Assembly: GCF_046298265.1 (NCBI RefSeq)
Contig: NZ_JBKAHK010000007.1
Location: 124,001 to 188,000 of the forward strand
Reading direction: 5' to 3'
Length of the DNA: 64,000 nt
DNA from: Gillisia xinjiangensis
GTDB taxonomy: Bacteria; Bacteroidota; Bacteroidia; Flavobacteriales; Flavobacteriaceae
Below are positions 58,951 to 64,000 of this stretch, one piece after another. The notes beneath the pieces are model-generated. The model saw nothing but the letters and a program-made list of their open reading frames with translations. It was not told the DNA's origin and searched no databases. Every line of letters begins with the position of its first letter. The stretch's first letter is position 1. The position numbers and the translations under genes were made by a program.

Positions 58951-59946
58951 CTAAACCTTAGAATCACGTTTTTTTTTGCCATAATTCATACTTTCCCGTA
59001 ATCTTTTTAAAATCTCGTGATCTTCACGAAGTTTCACCCTTTTATTGTTAAGCTTTTCAATCTCCTTGTAAATTGCCGGCTGACTAAACCGGTTGGGTCT
59101 TATGGTTTCATTTTTATGCAGGGCATATTGCACCGTGAATTCGGCACCAAAAAACAGGATCAAACAGGTATAATTCACCCAAAGCAAAATTAGCACTATG
59201 GAAGAAGCACCTCCGTAAACAGATCCTGGATTACTTTGCCCAAAATAATAACCTATCAAAAATTCACCAATAAGAAACAAAATAGTGGTTAATACTGCCC
59301 CGTAAAGCGTTATTCTCCATTTGATTACAATATCGGGCAACAACTTAAATATAGCTCCAAAAAGAAAGGTAATAAAGATAAATGAGAGACTGTAATTTAT
59401 GATTTCCAGGCCTACGGCAGTAATAACAGGAGCACTTTCCTCTATGTATTCTCCCATTATTTTTACCAGCCAAGTTATTACCAAAGAAAGCAACAACAGA
59501 AATCCAATCACCAGGATCATCCCGAAGGATATGAGTCGGTCAATGAGCATCCTCAGGAAATTTTCCTTTCTGGCAACCACGTTCCAAATGTTGTTCATGG
59601 CGATTTTCAATCTGAAAAATACTCCCGTAGCACCAAATAAGAGAATAGAAATCCCAAAAACGATCGCCCAGGTAGAGTTTTCGGTTACTGCAGCATTGCT
59701 TATCATTTTTTCTATGGCCAAAGCTGCATCATTCCCAATAAAGCCACTTATCTGGTCATTAATTCGGCCCTGAGCAGCTTCCCTTCCAAAAAAATATCCG
59801 GCAATGGAAACAACAATTATGAGAAGAGATGGCAAAGAAAAAATAGCATAATACGCTATTATAGCACTTTCGGCCCATGGATCATTGCTTAACCAGCTGC
59901 TATAGGTTCTTTTCAGAAGCCTAAAAAATGTTTTTATACGATTCAT
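58951..59946 (-). CDS. YihY/BrkB-family inner membrane protein
   Basis: A 331-residue membrane protein with six transmembrane helices. The YihY block ESAIIAYYAIFSLPSLLIIV is at about 25-44, FGATGVFFRLKIAMNNIWNV in the middle and YGGASSIVLILLWVNYTCLI near the end. Once called ribonuclease BN, the family is now regarded as membrane proteins of unknown, perhaps transport, role. A basic tail follows (HEILKRLRESMNYGKKKRDS). It overlaps the upstream DinB gene by 4 bases (ATGA). Confidence 0.88.
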   Translation of the reverse strand: MNRIKTFFRLLKRTYSSWLSNDPWAESAIIAYYAIFSLPSLLIIVVSIAGYFFGREAAQGRINDQISGFIGNDAALAIEKMISNAAVTENSTWAIVFGISILLFGATGVFFRLKIAMNNIWNVVARKENFLRMLIDRLISFGMILVIGFLLLLSLVITWLVKIMGEYIEESAPVITAVGLEIINYSLSFIFITFLFGAIFKLLPDIVIKWRITLYGAVLTTILFLIGEFLIGYYFGQSNPGSVYGGASSIVLILLWVNYTCLILFFGAEFTVQYALHKNETIRPNRFSQPAIYKEIEKLNNKRVKLREDHEILKRLRESMNYGKKKRDSKV

Positions 59947-60464
59947 AATTTATAGTTCCCCTTGAATAATTTCAAATGATGTTTCTCATGGCCTGCAATA
60001 ATAAATCCCGCAGCTCCTGCACTTAAATCCTGACCATTTGAAAGACCAACGAATTGCATCATTTTAGGAGTAAAACTTTTAAACAAAAAAATTGTTGAAT
60101 CCCTTACGGCTATATATTCGTCAATAAAATCAGCCAAACTTCTTTCATTGGCATTTGCGGCAGAAACGTACTTATCCTGATCAAAACCCGGTAGGGATCC
60201 TTGGTCTTTTCTGGAAATACAAAGTGCACGATATTGAAAAATCCTTTCTGTATCCAGCATATGCTGAAGCACCTCTGCAATAGTCCATTTCCCTTCTGCA
60301 TACTTAAAATGAAGATCGACATCTTTCTCTGCGGAATTGAATAAACTCAACATAGCTTCTTTTTGTGTTTGCAACAATTCGGTTAAATCAAGATCCGGAA
60401 GCAGGCCGGTATATTGCTGATAATATTCCGGGTAATCGCTTTTTTTTAACTCTTTAATATTCAT
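59943..60464 (-). CDS. DinB-family protein
   Basis: A 173-residue four-helix protein of the DinB/YfiT group. The metal-binding His pattern is seen as WTIAEVLQHMLDTERIFQYR (His of helix 2) and ... AGHEKHHLKLFKGNY at the C-terminus (two His of helix 4). These proteins may act as thiol-dependent metal enzymes; function unknown. Its TGA overlaps the YihY start (ATGA), so they are translated together. Its own promoter region, before 60464, holds an unremarkable AT-rich sequence. Confidence 0.85.
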   Translation of the reverse strand: MNIKELKKSDYPEYYQQYTGLLPDLDLTELLQTQKEAMLSLFNSAEKDVDLHFKYAEGKWTIAEVLQHMLDTERIFQYRALCISRKDQGSLPGFDQDKYVSAANANERSLADFIDEYIAVRDSTIFLFKSFTPKMMQFVGLSNGQDLSAGAAGFIIAGHEKHHLKLFKGNYKL

Positions 60465-60603
60465 CTGAAAATTATATTTATTTGGTTAACGGGACTTTCA
60501 AATTTAGATATTTATTGGTCTCCCTATAGCCCATCGGGGAGTAATTCGCATATCTTCATTATTTGTTTCGTGTTTCCGTTTTACTCCTTTCATCAATATA
60601 AAA

Positions 60604-60640
60604 AAAACCCCTTTAAACATAGTGTTTTAAAGGGGTTTTA
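60604..60640 (-). terminator. Terminator after the Lrp-family gene
   Basis: AAAACCCCTTTAAAC (60604-60618) pairs with GTTTTAAAGGGGTTTT (60624-60639) with one bulge. The A-run at 60600-60607 gives the T-tract for the minus-strand gene ending at 60660. Confidence 0.75.
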
Positions 60641-60659
60641 ATAAAATTTTAATAATAAT

Positions 60660-61139
60660 CTAGAGGTTTTGAAAGATAGAATGCATCAATCGCTTTTTAT
60701 CGTTCATGCTTTCCTCAAGAGAGATCATAGTCTCTGTTCTGTAAACACCTTCAATATCATCTAACTGAAAAATTATTTCCTTTGCGTGTTGTGTATCACG
60801 GGCACGGATTTTACAGAAAACGTTAAATTTCCCAGTAGTAACGTGTGCTACAGTAACAAAAGGAATATCGTTTATGCGTTCTAAAACAAATTTTGTTTGA
60901 GAAGTGTTTTTAAGAAAAATTCCTACGTATGCAATAAAGGCATATCCCAACTTTTCATAATTCAGGGTTAAGGTTGAGCCTAAAATTATTTGGGCCTCTT
61001 CCATCTTTTTCACCCTAACATGTACCGTTCCGGCAGAAATATTTAATTTTTTAGCGATATCGGTAAATGGAGTCCGGGTATTCTCGATGAGCATATTAAG
61101 AATTTGATGATCTGTTTCATCTAGTTTATACTTTGCCAT
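60660..61139 (-). CDS. Lrp/AsnC-family transcriptional regulator
   Basis: 159 residues from ATG 61139 (MAKYKLDETDHQILNMLIEN); a TTG at 61208 adds residues unlike the family. The N-terminal helix-turn-helix TRTPFTDIAKKLNISAGTVH (about 24-43) and the C-terminal RAM ligand domain (HVTTGKFNVFCKIRARDTQH, then GVYRTETMISLEESMNDKKR) are both full. Such proteins sense amino acids and control their metabolism. It follows the M14 carboxypeptidase gene by 59 bases in the same direction. Confidence 0.9.
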   Translation of the reverse strand: MAKYKLDETDHQILNMLIENTRTPFTDIAKKLNISAGTVHVRVKKMEEAQIILGSTLTLNYEKLGYAFIAYVGIFLKNTSQTKFVLERINDIPFVTVAHVTTGKFNVFCKIRARDTQHAKEIIFQLDDIEGVYRTETMISLEESMNDKKRLMHSIFQNL

Positions 61140-61198
61140 AATCTTAAAGTCTTTAATTAAAAAGACAAAATTAATATATCTAATTAAATAATTGACAA

Positions 61199-62377
61199 TT
61201 ATTTGCAATTATTTTCATAATTTATAGTGAAAATTTCATCATTTATAAAGATTTTGTTAACTATAACGTTTTCGGAAAGTTCCTGGTTATCATTCAACCG
61301 TATAGCCGAATTATTGCACTGTATTTCGCGGTGCGCATAGAAAGCCAGCTTCGGACTTATTTTCTCAATAACCGGTATAAATTCAATTTTATAATTAGAA
61401 AATACTTCTTTAAACTGAATCGCAACATCAACAAATTCCGATTTAAATAAAACATCCCTTAAAATAACATCATAAAACAGTTTCTGATTCTCCGGAATAT
61501 CAAAATAACGCTGAAAATCCATTTTTTGATAGGATCCGGATGAAATAGCCGTTAATCCGCATAAAATGGCTGCAGCCACATGTTCCCGGATTTTTTCACG
61601 ATGATAATCATGCTGAAGATGCCCCGCTTCAAAGAGAATGGTAGGCACTCCCCGACTTTGAAAACTATCACCGGTACAATTTATATTGAAGGAATCATCA
61701 TAGCGACCAATTTGACCTTTTAAATTTTCTTTAAGCTCTTCTGCCATCGCGGCAATGATTTGCATGGACTTTATTCGGGACGGGGTAATGGTTCTTTCCG
61801 TGTCCATTGCTGGCGTGAGAAATGAAATACTGGCAGGGTGAGCTGTATTTCCGGCACTAAATATTGTACGTTGATCGTGCAGATTAAAACAAAAATCGGG
61901 CTTAAAATCATCAAAAAGCGATCGCAATAACTTGCTTTCCTTTTCTTTGAGGTCTTTTGCATCACGGTTTAAATCAACATTATTCGCGTTTACGCGGGTA
62001 TATGCGCTGGCCCCGTCCGGATTCAACATAGGAATAACGGAAATCGTACAATTCTCAAGGATCTGCTTTAAAACAGGGTTGTCACCTTGCCTATAAAATG
62101 CATTCAGCACATCAAGAATAGCTTTGGTCGTAGTAGATTCATTTCCGTGCATTTGTGACCAAGCCAGAATCTTAATTTTTCCAGTTCCTAAAGTGAGTTT
62201 ATGAACAGGCATCCCTAATGCAGATTCTCCAATTTTTTTAAGCTGAAATTTAGTGCTAAGACTTTTTAGAATTCCATCAATATAAGAATAGGCAAGATAC
62301 CTTCCTGTTATCTCCTGAAGCTTCACTAAAGGATATAACTGAAGCATCGTTTTATAGGCCGAATTTTTATTTTCCAT
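61199..62377 (-). CDS. M14-family zinc carboxypeptidase
   Basis: A 392-residue, probably cytoplasmic peptidase (no signal peptide). The zinc site is SQMHGNESTTTK, with His77 and Glu80, and a third His in CFNLHDQRTIF. The catalytic Glu is in ILFEAGHLQHDYHRE. IPMLNPDGASAYTRVNANNV and NRDAKDL are standard M14 blocks. It should trim C-terminal residues or act on a peptidoglycan or amide substrate; the exact role is unknown. One operator-like palindrome lies directly before its start, and four more upstream, so the XRE regulator that diverges from it probably controls it. Lrp follows. Confidence 0.86.
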   Translation of the reverse strand: MENKNSAYKTMLQLYPLVKLQEITGRYLAYSYIDGILKSLSTKFQLKKIGESALGMPVHKLTLGTGKIKILAWSQMHGNESTTTKAILDVLNAFYRQGDNPVLKQILENCTISVIPMLNPDGASAYTRVNANNVDLNRDAKDLKEKESKLLRSLFDDFKPDFCFNLHDQRTIFSAGNTAHPASISFLTPAMDTERTITPSRIKSMQIIAAMAEELKENLKGQIGRYDDSFNINCTGDSFQSRGVPTILFEAGHLQHDYHREKIREHVAAAILCGLTAISSGSYQKMDFQRYFDIPENQKLFYDVILRDVLFKSEFVDVAIQFKEVFSNYKIEFIPVIEKISPKLAFYAHREIQCNNSAIRLNDNQELSENVIVNKIFINDEIFTINYENNCK

Positions 62378-62666
62378 GTTTACAAAAGTAAATAATCAAA
62401 TATTCACATTTGTAAACAGGTATATTTTACAAATGTGTTTACATTAGTGAACAAAGAGGAGTGGTTTCTTCTCGCCTGAAATGGAAAATTTCCATAGGGG
62501 TAAAAATTAATACTTAAAATACTATATTTTAGCTGTTTAAGTCTTATTATATAAACCTTTAATTTGCGGTTAAAATGTAAATTCACAAATGTAACTTGCC
62601 TGGTTTCGTTATGTTTGTTACATTTGTAAACACACTTCTAATACAAGTAAATTCACAATGGTAAAC
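62378..62666. promoter_or_regulatory. Seven-site operator array between the M14 and XRE genes
   Basis: Copies of TTCACA(T/A)(T/A)TGTAAAC or its inverse lie at 62378-62393 (variant TTTACAAAAGTAAA), 62403-62417, 62426-62437, 62437-62452, 62582-62594, 62617-62631 and 62652-62666. The last one covers the XRE start codon, the first touches the M14 start. The half-sites are GTTTAC and TTCAC. The two clusters flank each promoter, as expected for a divergently acting regulator that also represses itself. Confidence 0.7.
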
Positions 62667-63077
62667 AGCGACGATTTCTCTAAAAGATTGCAAAAAATTC
62701 TGGAATACTACGACCTCTCTGCAGCTGCTTTCTCCGATGCGATAGATGTTGGACGCTCCTCCATCTCGCATATTCTCTCCGGAAGAAATAAACCAAGCCT
62801 GGATTTTGTGCTGAAAGTGATTCAAACATATCCGGAAGTGGAACTGTATTGGTTACTGAACGGGAAAGGCTCTTTTCCAAATACACCCGGAAAAACGCAG
62901 ACCCCTGAAAAACAAACTAAGCAGGCATCTTCAACTTCTCCAGCGCAGACGGTTTCCGATGATCTTCCTGCTAAAACCTCTTTTTCTGAAAACAGCGACA
63001 AATCTTCAGCAGATAAAAAGATCAGGAAAATCGTTATTTTTTACCAGGATGGGACTTTTGAGGCTTTCGAAAATTGA
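62658..63077 (+). CDS. XRE-family helix-turn-helix regulator
   Basis: A 139-residue protein with an N-terminal XRE DNA-binding domain (about 8-65): FSKRLQKILEYYDLSAAAFS, the recognition helix GRSSISHILSGRNKPSLDFV, and a helix YPEVELYWLLNG. The rest is a low-complexity linker of Ser, Thr, Pro and Lys, then a short end KIRKIVIFYQDGTFEAFEN. It is divergent from the M14 gene, and the palindromic sites around its own start argue for autoregulation. Ligand or signal unknown. Confidence 0.85.
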   Translation: MVNSDDFSKRLQKILEYYDLSAAAFSDAIDVGRSSISHILSGRNKPSLDFVLKVIQTYPEVELYWLLNGKGSFPNTPGKTQTPEKQTKQASSTSPAQTVSDDLPAKTSFSENSDKSSADKKIRKIVIFYQDGTFEAFEN

Positions 63078-63187
63078 ATTTCAGCCTTAAAATACCGTTA
63101 TTTGCAGTGTGAAGTATGCCCCTAAATTGCACCCGAATTGCTTCCACAGGATAACCGGAGGTTTATTAACACCACAAGAATTCTATA

Positions 63188-63562
63188 ATGAAAAAACCAG
63201 TGCTTTTAATTCCCATATTGCTTTTATTTATTGCCTGTTACTCCCCTCAAAGAGATTGCTTACAATTTAAAACAGGAAGCTTCCAATTTGAGTCTTATTT
63301 GAATGGAGAGCTTGTAACTTCTACTTTTGTGAGGAATGATTCAATAGAAATTGATAAGTTCGAGGGAAAAACGGATACCTCCTCCGTTCGATGGATCAAT
63401 GATTGCGAGTATATCGTGAAGAATTTAAATCCGAAAAACATGGCAGAACAAAAACCCTTGCACATCAAGATTCTTACAACCGATAAGAACACGTATACCT
63501 TTGAATATGGATTGGTGGGGGAAACGAATAAGCAGAAAGGCTCTGTTACTAAAATTGACTAA
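63188..63562 (+). CDS. Small lipoprotein of unknown function
   Basis: A 124-residue protein with a lipobox (LLLFIAC, Cys17) after MKKPVLLIPI. The rest is a short beta-rich domain without named family features: FKTGSFQFESYLNGELVTST and TSSVRWINDCEYIVKNLNPK, with two Cys (in RDCLQF and NDCEYI) that may pair. It is probably an outer-membrane-anchored lipoprotein. It converges on mscL: its TAA and the mscL TAG overlap. Confidence 0.72.
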   Translation: MKKPVLLIPILLLFIACYSPQRDCLQFKTGSFQFESYLNGELVTSTFVRNDSIEIDKFEGKTDTSSVRWINDCEYIVKNLNPKNMAEQKPLHIKILTTDKNTYTFEYGLVGETNKQKGSVTKID

Positions 63563-64000
63563 GGTTTAGCGCTTCCTTTTCGAAGTAATTCATTTTGCTC
63601 CTGGATAAGTTCGGTGAGATCTGAAAGCAACTGAATATCTTTAGGGGTTTCAACAGTTTTGTTTTTGGGATCCTGGGATTTTCTTCTAAACCTGTTCATG
63701 AATTTCACCACAAGAAATATCGTAAACCCAACTATAAGAAAATCAAGAATCGCTTCCACAAAAGCGCCATAACCTATTGAAATTTCCTGAATTTCAGCTG
63801 TACCCTCTTTTGCAGCCAACAGACCTTCCCTAAGAATGATCTTTCTGTCGGCAAAATTGACTCCTTCTGTTAAAAGTGATAATGGAGGTAGAACCACTTT
63901 TTTCACGAGAACATCTACAACTTTATTAAAGGCGGTACCAATAATGATCCCTACCGCCATATCGATCATATTGCCTTTGACGGCAAATTCCTTAAACTCT
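63559..64000 (-). CDS. mscL: Large-conductance mechanosensitive channel MscL (start beyond window edge)
   Basis: At least 146 residues; the frame continues upstream of the ATG at 63969 as FKEFAVKGN, the family's conserved N-terminal helix, so the true start is past base 64000. The pore helix MIDMAVGIIIGTAFNKVVDV, the conserved PPLSLLTEGVNF loop and the second membrane helix AILDFLIVGFTIFLVVKFMN are in place. The homopentamer opens under membrane tension to release solutes during hypo-osmotic shock. C-terminal cytoplasmic helix ends at KGSAKP. It overlaps the small lipoprotein gene at the stop codons. Confidence 0.95.
   Translation of the reverse strand, partial: EFKEFAVKGNMIDMAVGIIIGTAFNKVVDVLVKKVVLPPLSLLTEGVNFADRKIILREGLLAAKEGTAEIQEISIGYGAFVEAILDFLIVGFTIFLVVKFMNRFRRKSQDPKNKTVETPKDIQLLSDLTELIQEQNELLRKGSAKP

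Noticed and set aside
58400..60551. 15-base inverted match ATGCGAATTACTCCC at 58400-58414 and 60537-60551 as a repeat family
   Set aside because: A match of this length is expected by chance a few times in 64 kb; the nearby palindromes differ between copies.
1..64000. tRNA, rRNA, insertion sequences, prophage or integrase genes
   Set aside because: None found on reading the intergenic regions and the coding frames; the window looks like stable chromosome apart from repeats.

Overview
The window is AT-rich chromosomal DNA from a member of the Bacteroidota, most likely a marine-type flavobacterium (family Flavobacteriaceae; genus not resolvable from sequence alone). The evidence is consistent across the window: a lipoprotein TamA variant (TamL) next to TamB, a type IX secretion (T9SS) type C-terminal tail, a GyrA, ClpC and PgpH-type HD phosphohydrolase of Bacteroidota character, few Shine-Dalgarno-like sites, and promoter candidates of the Bacteroidota form TTG - about 20 nt - TAnnTTTG. 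I see no rRNA, tRNA, IS element, prophage or CRISPR array.

Layout. 1-7.9 kb: a truncated acyl-CoA-dehydrogenase-like gene, an EamA transporter, a J-domain/KTSC protein, an exported RidA-like protein, a PfkB sugar kinase, a broken 3-keto-disaccharide hydrolase (DUF1080), and a Crp-like regulator with a DJ-1/PfpI protein and an old yellow enzyme. 7.6-13.7 kb: a small DNA-binding protein, an atypical zinc-ribbon SDR, RlmF, a PA2169-type bundle protein, a universal stress protein, a secreted protein and Upp. 13.7-20.9 kb: tamL and tamB. 21.4-26.7 kb: an OmpA lipoprotein, a hydrophilic protein, DoxX, and a gluconate operon made of a GntK-Gnd fusion followed by GntP.

26.9-36.8 kb is the most distinctive region. 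It holds three consecutive DUF4402 proteins, a PapD-like periplasmic chaperone, a 1292-residue Ig/PA14-like protein with a T9SS-type tail, a fourth DUF4402 protein, and an 864-residue fimbrial-usher-like outer membrane protein, all on the + strand. The first three DUF4402 proteins end in an alternating hydrophobic strand with a penultimate tyrosine, as classical chaperone-usher pilins do. I read this as a chaperone-usher-type surface fibre system of Flavobacteria that may combine two export routes, usher and T9SS.

37-64 kb is mostly housekeeping: an HD phosphohydrolase, a thiolase, an NlpC/P60 peptidase, a TPR protein with gyrA, clpC, hutH, an NAD(P)H-hydrate repair enzyme, gcvT with an RmlD-like reductase, a pterin dehydratase, a YebC-family protein, proline dehydrogenase with an acyltransferase, aroB, YihY with DinB, an Lrp regulator, an M14 carboxypeptidase, an XRE regulator and mscL. 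The M14/XRE divergent region carries seven copies of a palindromic operator-like sequence. Dispersed palindromic repeats sit at gene ends near 8.0, 36.9, 54.1 and 58.1 kb.
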